A DNA stretch of 64,000 nucleotides from Eleusine coracana subsp. coracana. Its lineage: Eukaryota; Streptophyta; Magnoliopsida; Poales; Poaceae. The position numbers were made by a program, and so were the translations under genes. The stretch lies in NCBI GenBank assembly GCA_032690845.1, contig CM064424.1, positions 35,343,462 to 35,407,461 of the forward strand, read 5' to 3'. The notes below the pieces were generated by a model that searched no databases, was not told the DNA's origin, and saw only the letters and a list, made by a program, of their open reading frames with translations. This document shows, in pieces, positions 33,942 to 46,387 of the stretch. Within the stretch, counting starts at the first letter, position 1. Every line of letters starts with the position of its first letter.

Positions 33942-35982
33942 CTATGTGATGAGCAAAAGTGTATTGGCCGATATATTGATGAAAGAGATAAATAGATATG
34001 CGATCAAGTTCATCACATAGATTAAATTCATCGAGAGAGTATCAATAAGCATGAGAGTTACATGACCAGATACCCACACCAGAGAAGAGAATATGAAACT
34101 ACTCACTCATCCTTCCACTAGACAGGGATGAGAAATAGCACTGGAACGAGCACGAGCCGATCAGCGCAAGCGTCACGCCGATCGGCGTGACCTCCCTTCT
34201 GGTGGATCTCATCAATGTTTACTGACCTTCCTCCGCCAATATCCTGGAACCCTAGTTCTACTTACTGGTTCTCGCGATTGTCGTCTTCGTGTTGTCCTTT
34301 GCTTCTTAATAATTATCTTCCTTTTATAACCGACGGGATTAGGTCAACGTCCACCGACTCTGACTCATTCTGGGTTGGGCCTTCCTCTTCCTCGGACTGG
34401 GTCATGTTTTCATCATCTTTTCCTTCCTGCGCCGATCGGCACAGGCCCGCGCCGATCGATGCGGCCTCCACATCTGGCCCATCTTTGTTGCTCTTTAGTT
34501 CTTTATCCATAATTGCCCTGTTTTACACCTGTTTCTTGCAATTATATCCAAAATAGAACAACTACAAATATATGCAAATATGGGATTAATTGTCAGTCCA
34601 AACCACCAAATTAAGATGCAAAACATCCCTTTTTAGTAGATAAAATGGGCATCTAGAAACTACCAACAGTCCCCCCACACTCAAATCATTGCTAGTCCTC
34701 GAGCAATACAAAATCAAATATATAACAAGAATCTTTACACCATCTCTCATGCAATCAATCTCAATCATCATTTTTACTCGTTATCCCTCCACAAAGATTT
34801 TCTCTCATCTCCTTTTAACCAATCGGCACATCATACTTGAACTTAATCAAATCACCACAAAACCTTTTCAAAAACAATTTTAGTTCTCCTCAACTCATCT
34901 TTAGCATCGAACATCAAGTATTTGGTCTTCTCTAGATCTCTCAAGTGTATTTCCTTCCCTCTCCTATCTAATCAAGGATTGTATGTGGATCTTGGAGGGC
35001 TTATATAACTCAATTAAACCATAAGATTAACCGTGTCAACAATGTGCTCAATCATGCCCACTAAGAAAGGATTTTCCTAGAAAAGGAACTTTAATGGAGA
35101 AGAGGAATCTAGAAGATCTAAAGAAAGAAAAATGTTTCAATGAGAATGATGGCAAAGAATTGGAAATAATCAGAAAGTTGTTTCTTTGATCAGGGAATAC
35201 ATTTTCTCTTTATCTCTCATTTTCTTATATATATTTTTCTTTCTTGCAAAGGCGCCGATCGGTGCAACACTGCCCCGGTCGGCGCGGTCTATTTTTTTTC
35301 CTTCACTCTTTTTTTTTCTATTCCCGATATAATCAGCAATTTCTATCTTGTACCAGTAGCAGAAATTTTCTGAATTCCATTTTATTGAGAATATAGGTTG
35401 TATCAAGGAGGAGGGAGAAACAAAGATGTATGGGCTCCATGATAGCAAGGAATTTAAATGGATATAAATGGCTAGAAATACAGAGATAAACAAATAGATC
35501 ATCCTTTCCTAACTTGGTCGAAATCATGAGCAAAAAGTTGAAAAAGTTACTTACAATACAATTAGTTCAAATATGTAGCTTGCTCTCATTCACGCGGCTA
35601 TGTAGGCATATTTAGACCTTGCTTTTGCTTTAGCTTATGATGAGTCAAAAGAAATTTTCAAAAATACAAACTCAAAAGTTAAGTGGTGACCAACTAATTC
35701 AAGTAATCAACCAATCGATCATCAGAAAGACAATATAAATAGTATGGGGCACTTTCAATTTGACAATCGACACTAACTTTATTAAAGACAACGCAAAAAT
35801 TCAAACTACATAGAAGACCTTGAAGCAACTCTCAACATGACTCATGACTCCCTTAAGCACACACACAAACTTAAATAAACACTCATAAGAAAAACTAAGA
35901 AACTAGACTCAAAACCACAAAGCACTTAAAGACTATGACTAGTGGCAAAGCCCTTCCCCCACGCTCAAAATTTGCAATGTCC
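33942..35982 (-). other. E 3' untranslated region with palindromes and purine tracts
   Basis: About 2 kb with no protein-like frame. On the minus strand GAGTGTGGGGGGACTG (near 34670) and GCGTGGGGGAAGGG (near 35950) resemble the G-rich tracts that precede Athila 3' LTRs. It also holds palindromes with GCCGATCGGC cores, including a perfect 20-bp one at 34172-34191, others at 34431-34460 and a decayed pair at 35252-35287. Confidence 0.55.
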
Positions 35983-37456
35983 TCATTGCAAAAGAAGAAA
36001 CTCAACACAATAATCATGCAAACTATGCCTGTTCAAGACTCGGAAAATTTGTCTTATATTCCTTGTGAGAAAAGTGTAGTCCGCTTTGTTCATCTCGATT
36101 GTATCCTGGATTCTGTGATCCACATCCCTTCGATGCCGGTAAGCACGATCTCTATCTAGATACAGGCGCTCAATGTTTCTTCGGCAAACAGGACAGCAAG
36201 CAGGCGGTTGCAGGTTATGATTTTCAGCACTATAAGGGGAGACACTGTTCAAACTCCTCTGAGACAATCGCTGCAGAGGCTGCACCGATCAGCGCGGTGG
36301 TGTTCTTTCACCATTGCGACTTCCTCCACCTCCCACTGCATTACCATTAACTCTTGAAGTCCCTGCTTCCCTGCCATTACTTGTATTCTGCAGGTGTTCC
36401 CCAATTTTCAAACTTAGGGCTACCAAAGCTTCTTCGCATATCATAATCATCACCAAAATATTCGGACATAGTAGGATCACCACTCTCCAAAGTTTTCAAA
36501 CAATATAACGGATCAAAGTCGCTATCCCATTCAGAATACTTTTGAATTGGCTTACCTGATAGTCTAGCGGATCTACAAACCTCTGGTGTAGCCTTACACT
36601 TCTTTGCAATAGGCTCTTCATCTTCACTTGGCAGAGCCGTCGGATCAACAAATTCAGCCATCTTCAGGTCATGCCGATCGGCTCTAGTGTTGCGCCGATT
36701 GGCGCAGCTGGCATCTTCCTTCATATACTCAGCTAACTGCTCTAGATTACGCTCATGGATCGCCTTATTCTGCTGCCTTCACAAAATATCATCATTAATC
36801 TCCTTAGGCGTCCGCCCTCCAAGAACTGCGCGATAGCCATCATCATATATTATATCTCTAGGTATGAAAGTTGGATCTTCCGCCAATTGGAGGTCAACCT
36901 TGTGTTGAAGATCTTTAGCACAAAAGAAACACTGACAACCCTCAATACGACTGTCCTTATGAATCTTATTTTCTTGAAAACATTCCCAATAGTTAAGAAC
37001 CCTGGGAGAGGATTCATCCCTTTAAGCTTGAAGATCCTTTTCCGCATCTAGCTCGTACATGGCTTCTTTAGTTTCCTCTCATAGCTTGAGTTGATACTTG
37101 GTGGCAATGTCGTGTTAACTATAAAGTCCGCTCCTATTGATTGTGAGAAAGCTCTCCTCATCTAGCTCTTCCTTCTCTTGCTTAGTCATTGATTTTTCAA
37201 AAGATAGGAAATCCTCATACGACAAGGGCTTAGCAAGATCAAGAAGACCTTCTATGGTATACCTTTGAGAAACAGCTTCACCTTTAATAGGCGCTATAGA
37301 TTTTCCCTTGCGTACCAGTACTCTCTTCATCATCTGCCTAAGTTCATTATCCATCTTCAACTTTTTGGCGTTCCACGTGTCAGCTTTGCTTTTCTTCATG
37401 AATTTCTTCCGCAGGTTTGACCAGATGAGAGGATCATCTGGTGTTGGCGTCAGCAC
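35983..37456 (-). pseudogene. Third ORF of E (between integrase and LTR), unknown product
   Basis: Minus strand, about 490 codons from 37456 with a few stops and one frame change. Segments: LIWSNLRKKFMKKSK; SYEDFLSFEKSMTKQEKEE; a middle block with several Cys and ...DPTFIPRDIIYDDGYRAVLGG near 36800-36900; DPTALPSEDEEPIAKKCK; and a terminal block with CCPVCRRNIERLYLDRD. Athila elements commonly have an ORF here, sometimes called env-like, but I see no signal peptide or membrane helix, so I do not call it an envelope protein. The cysteine-rich blocks could bind metal. I do not recognise the family. Confidence 0.55.
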
Positions 37457-37944
37457 TTCGTCGACTTCTTCCTAGGACCAATTTGTAGAGGACTGTGGAA
37501 ATCCGCCGCCGAGCCGATCGGCGTGTGGATCGTGCCGATCGGCGCGGGCGTCGCACCGATCGGCACCGCCTTGGTTTCTGCCCGATACGCCACCTACCAT
37601 CGCTTCTGCTCTTAGGGTTTTGTTCAGGTGACGATGTAATGCGAGTTGATCCGTGGGGTTGTTGTCCTCTTATATTTATATCCCTTGATTTCCAACTGGA
37701 CAAGGACTCTATCCCTTTTCATGGAGTTTAACGAGTCTTAAGAAGGCAAGGTCCAAAACCGACTCCGAAACCCAAAAGACTCCGCCGCGTCGATTGGTGC
37801 AGGGCTGCGCCGATCAGTGCAGCAACGCACCGATCGACGCGGTACACTAAATTACCAAATCAGAAATAGAAAAATCATGGAAATCAAAATACATACAGAG
37901 CTTTTGTTTTACGTCGCTAAGCTCGACCACATGGCGCACAAAGC

Positions 37945-38381
37945 AGTGAAATACACATCAAAAGATATCAATTCAAATGTGTCAAGTTCTAGATATACCT
38001 TTAGACGTTGTCCATTCACCGTGTACTTGTTTCTCTTGCCATCCATTATGATTACAGCTATAGAAGGTAACACCGTATTCACGAGATAAGGTCCCTCCCA
38101 TTTGCTTTACAGTTTGCCTTTGCCAAATAATCTGAATCATGAAATAAATAGGAGCACCCGATCTCCTTCCTTGAATTCCTTCTTCAAAAGCTTCTTATCG
38201 TACCACTTATTTGTCTTCTCTTTGTATATGGCCGCATTTTCATATGCACGCAGCCATATCTCTTCCAATTTGCTTATTTTCATCTTTCTTTTCACTCGGG
38301 TGGCATCAAGTTCCAAATTCATTTCCTTTATGGCCTAATAAGTCTTATGCTCCAATTCCATTGGTAGGTAATGTGGCGCTC
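37945..38381 (-). pseudogene. E integrase, C-terminal part
   Basis: After the B solo LTR the integrase frame resumes on the minus strand as PHYLPMELEHKTY-stop-AIKEMN, then LEEIWLRAYENAAIYKEKTNKWYDKK, KEFKEGDRVLLF and, after a further break, KWEGPYLVNTVLPSIAVIMD and VNGQRLKVYLE. This is the standard C-terminal end of an Athila-type integrase. The stretch between it and the third ORF (37457-37944) is non-coding and has two palindrome groups. Confidence 0.8.
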
Positions 38382-41300
38382 TGTGGTGCCCCTTCCCAAA
38401 GGATCGAGGTCCCGACGGTTCTGATAACACAGACACATGATAATACAACATTGGTGTGAATTTAAGTTGAATATTACATCATTAAAGTCATCAAAGTGCA
38501 GCGGAATATTACAAGTTCATTATGTTTTAAAAACAGCGGAAGCAAATCACGATAAGAAGCTACGAGCTCGACGATACAGCATAGTAATGGTTCATGCCCG
38601 AAGAACCATCGCTCTAGCCACACACATCAATACTGCGGCGGTGTGTCAGACTCCCAGTGGGCGGTCCAACCCTCAGGGACTTGCATGTCCCAGGGAAGCA
38701 CATCTACAGACAGTTCTAGATCATCATTACCTGAAAAACAACGGTGGCACAAAGCCTGAGTACTAATTACTCAGCTAGTCTTACCCGTCGGACACCTAGA
38801 CATGCAATGGCTCTAATAGGTGGCATGTTTAAAAGGACTCGCACTAAGCAACCTATTAGTTCTATCAAGTTTTAGTTCTCAACTTAATTGGGTAGAGCAG
38901 AAATGTAACTTTATTTGCAACAATAAGATAGCAAGGCAATACATAAGGTAAAGGCAACATAAGAGCAATAATAGTAACATCAACAATAAGCATCATAATC
39001 AATTTCCAAGTACCATGTGCAACTACGTGATGACTCAGTGGCCAAGTGGTACTCATTACTGCTAGGGACTGCAATTGTAATTGATTTACACCAGCTGGGA
39101 AACCCAAAAACACGACACATACACACCAATTAAGGTCGTATATGGCAACCTTTCGCAAGGACGAAAAACAACTTGGTCCGGGTCCAGTCTCAGCGAGTGG
39201 GCATGCCATTCTGCCAATAGTACTTCGCGGTATGAACCGCCCACTGCAGTAGCAGAAGGGTCAACGACCACTATACTAGGTATCGTCCTCATTGTCGCGC
39301 CAATGCTACATCAGTTTACTAGTGACCATAGACTAGCATGCATTCGGTACTATTCAATACTTGACCAAGGGGCCGACCACGGATGGGTCCTAGGTTCGAC
39401 AAGGCAGGGCTACCGCAGTCAACACCCATGTGTTGCTGCAAACCTACACATGCATCATCCCTGCCCGGTCATAACATCAAAATAAACTTCTTTTATTAAT
39501 TCCTGTTCCAGTGGCCAAGTTCATTTCTTAGTAATGATATCTACCGAGTCTAGCAATTACTAAGCATAGCGACACAGTACCGATACTACCAAAGTTCTAA
39601 TGACAGTGTGGCGTAGGTCATTTGGGTATCATGCAAAGTGGGCTCCAATCAACTCCTATGACCTAATGCAACAATAATCATAGACACAAGTAATATTGAA
39701 AACTAGCAAACTTTATAAAAAAAGGCGAATATAAATCGGGGCTTGCCTGGATTGATGTTAGTGATAGCAACTAGAATTTCTTGTTCCTGAGGATCAAGGT
39801 CCTTCTGAATATCCTCTTCTTACTCCTGGTCGTCATTGCCTATATGATCGAATTGTATTAACGGCATTCTCGATATACCGTTGATTGGAAACGATATGAT
39901 GCATGCAAGCACCTTGTGTTTTAATGTCAATTAAAATTATTATTATGTTCTCGAATCCATATGCTTCAGAGAAGTTGGTTTGTTAAGTATTATTTTAGGC
40001 ATATATATCCTTGATGCATTAAACAAAGTAAATGAGTGATATGAGCAATCAATTTAATTAATTAAATAAATTTAGGTTTCTAGACTTGTGTGAGTTACTG
40101 TGTACAGAGGCTTATGTGAGTGATTTTTGTGCCAAGTGGCAATGGCCAATTATTTCCAGAATAATTACAAGAATTAATTTAAGCAAACACACTAATTAAA
40201 TTCCAGAGCCTAAAACAATTCATATTTTACTAAACCAAAAATTGTGGTGGTAGATAATTATGTATTTACTAAGCATGCCAAAAATTAGGATTTAATTTTA
40301 CACCTAGAATTTCTGGTGAATTATTTATTGTTTGGACAGTTTAATATATTGATGAACATATATGTACAGAGGCAATGATTTATCATTTTACTAAAATAGA
40401 GCTCTTCAAGATGAGTCTAACAAAATTTATTTGGGCTCCTTTGGATTTATATTTGATTTGCTATGATTTTCCAAAGTTTCTTGCAATTTCTGGGGATTTC
40501 TGGGCATTTTTGGCTTTTAACTAATGACACATCAATGCCACATAGGGGCCACGTCAGAGCCACGTGGGCGCCATGTCAGCTGTGCCAAGTCAGCACGTCA
40601 GCAGCACTGGAGCTTGCCGGAGGGCTCGCCGCCGGCGGTTGGGGGCGGCGAAAGCTCATCGCGATGGCGGGAAAACGGACTACTAGCCGAGGCGCTTTGG
40701 TTGGAGGGGTTAGCGGGGGAGGTAGCTCACCGGAGGGGTGCCGACGTCGAGAGGCGGCAGAGGTCGAAGGTTCGGCGGTGTCGCATTTTTAGCACAGGAC
40801 ACCAAATCCAGCGTCGTTTGCTCCTAAAGTATCACGAGGCGATGGGGAAGAGCGGCACGAGGTCGGAGTTTGCCGAGGAGGGCCGGAGCAAAGAGCTCGT
40901 CGACGAGGCGGCTCGGTGATCGGTGGCGACAGGACGGGACCGGGGGAAAGCAGAATGCCGACAACTTTGGGTGGAGAAACAGAGGAAGAAAAGGTCAGAG
41001 TGATGCGCTAAGTGTTTGCACTAGTGAGCAAAGAACAGTGAGGCGACGAGGCTCACCGAGAATGGTAAATTTGGCCAGCGATGGAGGAGCTCACCGGAGT
41101 GGCTTGCTTCGGTTTTTCTTCAAATTGATTGAGCTCATGCAGGGAGTTGCCGAGGAAGTGGCCTAGGGAGCTAGAGGGGAAGTGGACGGTTGCGTGAGTG
41201 CTCTCGGCTGGGCTCGGGAAGCAGTGGAGCGACAGCGATGCGAGCTGAGTTCGGCTTGTTCTGCAATGGTAGAATGGGGGAGGGGAAGAGAAGAAATAGG

Positions 41301-42114
41301 AGAGAGAGCAGGGTGAGCGAGAGAATGAGTGAGCTTGGGGGTTCGCGAGTGCGCCTACAAGTTGCTCGGAGGGGGAAATAGTGAGTGGGGGACGAGAGCG
41401 GGAGACACAGTGGGAATTAGAGGGTTGCCGGTCATGGCGATGGCGTGCAGAAAGGGAGAAAGGCGACCGTTGGGCGAGCTCGCGGCTGAGGAGACAGAGC
41501 GGAGGAGCAGAGGTGCAGGCATTGATGCACTGTTGCGCGTGCACGGTTTTGAGGTGGAGGGGTGAAGGCAGGCCGTGGCATGCGCCGGCGGTGGAGTCGG
41601 CAGGGCTCTGCGCCAGTGGGAGGAGGAAGGAGAAGATTTTTCACTGCACCCCCTGATCTTTTTAGATCTTTGCAACTAGGTCCCTAGTCAATGGTATCTC
41701 CAAATAAAATAGCTAGAGGCCTCCAATTAAATTAGGATTTTGCACATAGGTCCTTGGAGATATTTGTGGTGCTCTAGTGGGACCCAATTGGCCAGAAAAG
41801 TTATATTTATTTTATGATTAAATCTCCAATGTGAAAGGTTTTTATGCTTTAATTAATTAATTGGGGCATTTCTAAATATGGTAAAATGCTCAATAAATTC
41901 ATAAAATTCTATTTTAATATTACTAATCTGATTATGAATTTATTTGGCACAAGTTGTATAATAAAATTTTATTTGGCTCACAAATTGGTTTGCATGGTTT
42001 TTAATTACCTGGAAATTAATTCAATAAGTGGGCTCTCATCATTTCATGCTAGGTAATTCATGATTTGTGCTCAGCATGTTTGTTAAACAGAAATGAGACA
42101 CCTCGGTTGTCACA
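38382..42114 (-). mobile_element. Solo LTR of family B (3733 bp), inverted
   Basis: On the minus strand TGTGACAACC...GGGGCACCACA. It matches the family B LTR at 5744-9502 over its full length with many substitutions and small indels. It interrupts the E integrase between ...HFIYGKLCHL and ...LPMELEHK, so its place is exact, but the 5-bp flanks (TCACC and GAGCG in E sense) do not match. No PBS or internal sequence is present. Confidence 0.85.
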
Positions 42115-42552
42115 GGTGACACAATTTCCCATAGATGAAATGATATGTTGTCATACCAATTGGTGGTTTGAACGCCGTCCTATATGCCCATAACGCTCCA
42201 TTAAGCTTCATGGCCCAATCTTTTCCTTCCTTTATAACAATCTTCTGCAGAATTCCCTTTAATTGCTTATTTGACGTTTTTGCTTGTCCATTTGTCTGGG
42301 GATGGTAGCCCGTTCCAATTCTATGTTCAACTCTAGATTTAGCTAAAAACCTAGTAAATTCTCCTCCTGTAAAATGGGATCCTCCATCCGTAATTATTAT
42401 CCTTGGTACTCCATACCTAGGAAATATCTGCTCCTAAAGTATACTCCTTGATTCTCTTGTAGTATTGGCCTTGCATGCCATTGCTTCGACCCACTTGGAG
42501 ACATAATCAACGGCGACCAGTATGTACTCGAAACCACTTGCCCATACCTTTG
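42115..42552 (-). pseudogene. E integrase catalytic core
   Basis: Minus strand: ASGFEYILVAVDYVSKWVEA, then after a stop FPRYGVPRIIITDGGSHFTG (second catalytic Asp), HRIGTGYHPQTNGQAKTSNKQ (the catalytic Glu of GQAE is changed to Lys) and ALWAYRTAFKPPIGM. At its upstream side it joins the RT-RNase H-integrase piece across the G solo LTR; the duplication CTTTG lies at 42548-42552. At that junction the sequence jumps from the HHCC start (GGHYGYFRT) to ASGFEYILV, so most of the zinc domain and the first catalytic Asp are deleted. Confidence 0.8.
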
Positions 42553-43300
42553 TGAGAAATCATGTGGATATGTGCCATGGTTTGCAATACATGTGATGAG
42601 TAATTGACTTGAGTGGATTTGATGTTTGAGTTGGAATGCGGGAATCCATTGATTGCATAGGTTTGCATATCATGGTTATGACTAACCGGAGTTGGTGGAG
42701 ATATTGTTGATATTGCAGGAGATGGGAAATGTGTTTGCTTGTCTCATGATGTGTAGGTCACTGGAGTTGACTTGGCGGTCAATAGCGAGAGGATCGGGCA
42801 CAAGTAGGGGACTTGGGGCCAGACGATCGGGATGCCGGGTGAAGTCAAGGGTGATCTACACCGTACACGTGGAGAGGCAAGAAGCACGGACGGTTTCTTG
42901 GTTGAGCCCCAAAACCGTGGTGTGATGAAGACAGTGTGTTGACCAAGTCAAGGTGAATGGGATGCTGGTGCAAGTGACAAGGGGGCCCGATGGACAGGGA
43001 CTGGGAGAGACTTGCCGGTGGTCAAGATCGCTGGACAAGGTGACACGTGTCGACATCGAGAAGTCATGCTTTGAGAAGCGTGCAAGGTGGTTTCCTAGTT
43101 TAGGCCTCAAAACCGGTGGCGGTGGTTGGTGGTGCACGTGGCACCATCATGGAGCTTGCTTTGAGACAAAGCAAAGACGTGAAGCGTCTGATGGCATTCG
43201 GGCAATGAGGAAAAAGATGGGCGGTTATGCCCCCGGTGGTAGGTGGGTGTGTTATGTAGGTCAAGGGTAGAGTGGTCATATGGACAATAGACCCTAGGCC

Positions 43301-43308
43301 TATATAAG
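43301..43308 (+). promoter_or_regulatory. TATA box of solo LTR G
   Basis: TATATAAG in GGCCTATATAAGGAG, about 750 bp into the LTR and so a plausible U3 end. It supports plus orientation for G. Confidence 0.6.
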
Positions 43309-43932
43309 GAGATGTGTGGCCTGTGGGAGAGGTGCCTCTCTTTCCATTAGCCTGGTGTTAGGATTCTATTCTAAGTGCTAGGAGAGGACTTCATGTTTGA
43401 GAGGAGAGTAGTGGGTGTGTGAGAGACATCTCTTGCTCTTCCAAATAGTGGGAGGAAGAAGGTGACTTCCTAGCCTTGTAACCATGGATCTTGTAAGCTC
43501 CTTTCTATGATATGAGAAGTATTTTCGTGCTCAAGATTTCCCTCTTCACTTGAATCCCGAAATTCCCATTTTCTTATTTTTGGAGCTATTTTCATGGTGA
43601 TTTTTTATCTCATTTTTGGATGAGTTTTTGAGGCAGATTTCTTAAGAACCTTGCTGCTATGATGAGCTAGAACAATCCTTCATAGGTCCATGACCAAATC
43701 AAGAGCTCTAGCACCTTTAATTTGAAGGATTTCTCAAGTTTCCCCTTTTGGTGTTCTTGGCACAAGATCTGAAATTTGTGATGATTTCTTGAGCCACTTG
43801 AGTTGATCTTGTAGGATTAGGGTCGTGATGTGTTGAGGATTCACTGTTCCAAAAATCACATCATTTGGAGTTAATTTTAATAAGTTTTGGAGAAGATTTG
43901 ACAAAATCCCAAAAGTTTTCCTGTTCTGTTGG

Positions 43933-44172
43933 GGGTCAACCGGCACTGCCGAAGTCTTGGACCGGCACTGCCGATGTGGTCCGACAGGTAATTTTTTAAT
44001 TCTGAGAAACCCGCACCGGCACTGCCAATGGCCAATACCGGCACTACCGATGCGCTCTGAGTCATTTTTCTTTAAGTCCTGAGATTTCTGCACCGGCACT
44101 GCTGATGGAAGTGACTGGCACTGCCGATGGTGCCAACCGGCACTACCGATGGTTGTGGTCGGCGCTGCCGTT
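43933..44172. repeat. Cluster of CCGGCACTGCCGA-type near-palindromes in LTR G
   Basis: About eight related words: CCGGCACTGCCG at 43940 and 43962, then copies near 44014, 44038, 44093, 44116, 44137 and 44159, several with one or two changes. Spacing is mostly 20-25 bp, with larger gaps. They lie about 640 bp downstream of the TATA box and 230-470 bp before the LTR end, comparable to the second cluster in the gag-only Copia LTR and related in sequence (GGCACTGCCGAT). Confidence 0.75.
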
Positions 44173-44402
44173 GAGAGTCCAGAATTGACTTGTTTTGAGT
44201 GCTCCTTATTCCTTTTTGTTTCCGATGTGTCTTTGTTGTGGTTGATCACTCCTAGGACTAGTAGACCACTAGTTGGTGTGTGTAGTCTTGGTGATCGGTT
44301 CGGAGGTTGGCTTGGGATGTTTTTGGGATATAGGACAAGTTCTCTTGGAGAATTTTGAATGGCTCCCATTCAAACCCCTCTGGTCACCTTCTCGGTCCTT
44401 CA

Positions 44403-46312
44403 CTTTGCCTATGTTCTGAAGTAGCCATAATGTCCCCCATAATCCGAAGAATGACATTTTGCTAAAATGCTCACTCTTTCTTCTCTGTGTACACATCTCC
44501 ATACTACTCCATCCTCACAATACCTATACAAGTATGGGTCAGCCTATATAAATTTTGTCATTTCACTCTTAACTCTTCTCCTCGTGTTCTTATTCATGAT
44601 ATTTGATTGTCCCTTGAAACCTTTGATAATATCCATCATCCAATTCTCTCTGCAATCAAAGGCGACAAACAACTACTCTTGTTGCATTTCATCTCTTATT
44701 GGCTCAGTTGATGATGATTCAAGGCGAGATAAATGATGTGCTACAGAATTTTCTACTCCTTTCTTATCTCTTATCTCCAAATCAAATTCTTGCAGCATCA
44801 ATACCCATCGCATTAATCGAGGGTTAGACTCCTTCTTTGAAACCAAGTATCTTATGGCAGCATGATCAGTATATACAATCACCTTAGAATTTAGATTGTA
44901 GGATCTAAACTTCTCAAAAGCAAATATAACAGCTAACATCTCTTTCTCAGTTGTTGTATAATTTATCTGCACCTCATTCAAAGTTTTGATAGCATAATAA
45001 ATAGCTTGCACTTTACCTTCCTTCCGTTGTCCAAGAACAGCTCCAACTGCATAGTCACTTGCATCACACATAATTTCAAAAGGTAAACTCCAATCAGGTG
45101 GCTGCATAATGGGTGCAGAGCATAGAGCTTCCTTCAAACTTTTAAAGGCAAAGAGTCTTTCATCGTTCATGACAAAATCTATGTCTTGCTTCAGCAATTC
45201 TGTCAGGGGCTTAGCAATCTTCGAATAATTCTTAACAAATCTGCGATAGAAGTTGGCATGTCCAAGAAAACTCCTCAAAGTTGTTAGATCAATAGGGGGA
45301 GGTAATTTCTCAACTGTAGATACCTTCGCTTTGTCAACCTCTATCCCTCTATTAGATACGACATGACCAAGTACTATCCCTTCTGTTACCATAAAGTGAC
45401 ACTTCTCCCAATTAAGAACTAAGTCGCATTCAACACATCTTTTCAAAACCTTCTCCAAATTCTCCAAATAACTATCAAAATCAGCACCATGCACGGAGAA
45501 GTCATCCACAAATATCTCCATAATATCTTCTATGAATTTGGCAAACATTGCATTCATGCATCTTTGAAATGTAGCGGGCGCGTTGCAAAGACCAAATGGC
45601 ATCCTTCTGTATGCATATGTCCAAAAGGGTAGGTGAAAGGAGTTTTCTGCTGATCCTCTAGTCTTACCAGTATTTGAAAGAAACCACTATATGCATCCAA
45701 ATAACAAAAGTATGAATTCTTTGCTAACCTTTCAAGCATCTCGTCAATGGATGGAAGAGGATAGTGATATTTCTTCGTCACCTTGTTCAAACTTCTACAA
45801 TCTATGCACATTCTCCATCTAGTTACAGTCCTTTGAGGGATCAGCTCATTGTTCTCATTAGGCACTACTGTCAACTCTCCTTTCTTGGGCACACAATCTA
45901 TGCACATTCTCCATCTAGTTACAGTCCTTTGAGGGATCAGCTCATTGTTCTCATTAGGCACTACTATCAACTCACTATCAGCAACATGGTAGATCATACC
46001 TGCATTAAGCAGCTTCAAAATTTCCTTTTTAACCACTGGCTTCATTGATTCCTTCAACCTTCGCATCCCTTCAACCACTGGTTTAGCATTCTCCTCCAAG
46101 TTAATCTTGTGGGGGCAAAATGCGGGGCTGATTCCCTTTATGTCATCCAATGTGTAACCAATGGCTTTCTTATACCTTTTGAGCACAGCAAGCAACTTCT
46201 CTATTTCTTCTTTCGTTAGGGCATTGTTCACAATAACTTTATATGTTCTATTCTTCCCTAGATATTCAAAGCATAGCTCCTTTAGAAGTTCCTTCTGTTC
46301 CACTTCTGGCAC
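44403..46312 (-). pseudogene. E reverse transcriptase, RNase H and start of integrase
   Basis: Minus strand from about 46312: linker ...YKKAIGYTLDDIKGISPAFCPHKI, RT with a 32-residue in-frame duplication, SLNKVTKKYHYPLPSIDEM, FCYLDAYSGFFQI, then a frame change at about 45600 and MPFGLCNAPATFQRC, FVDDFSVHG (catalytic), ILGRSFLGH-type primer grip (TTLRSFLGHANFYRRF). RNase H: IMCDASDYAVGAVLG, TTTEKEMLAVIFAFEKF, VYTDHAAIRYL. The integrase N terminus follows with stops, up to DYGGHYGYFRT near 44420, then the G insertion. Lineage Athila by motif. Non-functional. Confidence 0.85.
45797..45988 (-). repeat. 96-bp in-frame tandem duplication in E RT
   Basis: Two adjacent 96-bp units (45797-45892 and 45893-45988) encode the repeated peptide VVPNENNELIPQRTVTRWRM plus CIDC. 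The period is 32 codons, so the frame is kept. In relatives the segment occurs once, preceded by WVSPVQVVPKKGG; here the upstream copy lacks that part. Confidence 0.9.
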
Positions 46313-46387
46313 TTCATCTTGATCCAGCTCCCCGACTGGTTCAAAATTAGGATTTCCCTGGTTGAGCCGATCGGCGCAAGCATAGTG

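Larger units (their letters stand above)
42553..44402 (+). mobile_element. Solo LTR G (1850 bp)
   Basis: TGAGAAATCATG...CGGTCCTTCA, flanked by the exact duplication CTTTG (42548-42552 and 44403-44407) in the E integrase. A TATATAAG box lies at 43301-43308. The end (CCCCTCTGGTCACC...CCTTCA) resembles Copia LTR ends. The internal region has been lost by LTR recombination. The frames within it (42692-43270 and 43734-44369) show no family motif. Confidence 0.85.

Noticed and set aside
38382..42114. A full family B element in inverted orientation
   Set aside because: Only a single LTR is present, with E integrase sequence directly on both sides; no PBS or interior.
42692..43270. ORFs in solo LTR G as coding exons
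   Set aside because: No known motif, overlapping antisense frame, and the whole stretch lies between LTR termini with a matching CTTTG duplication.
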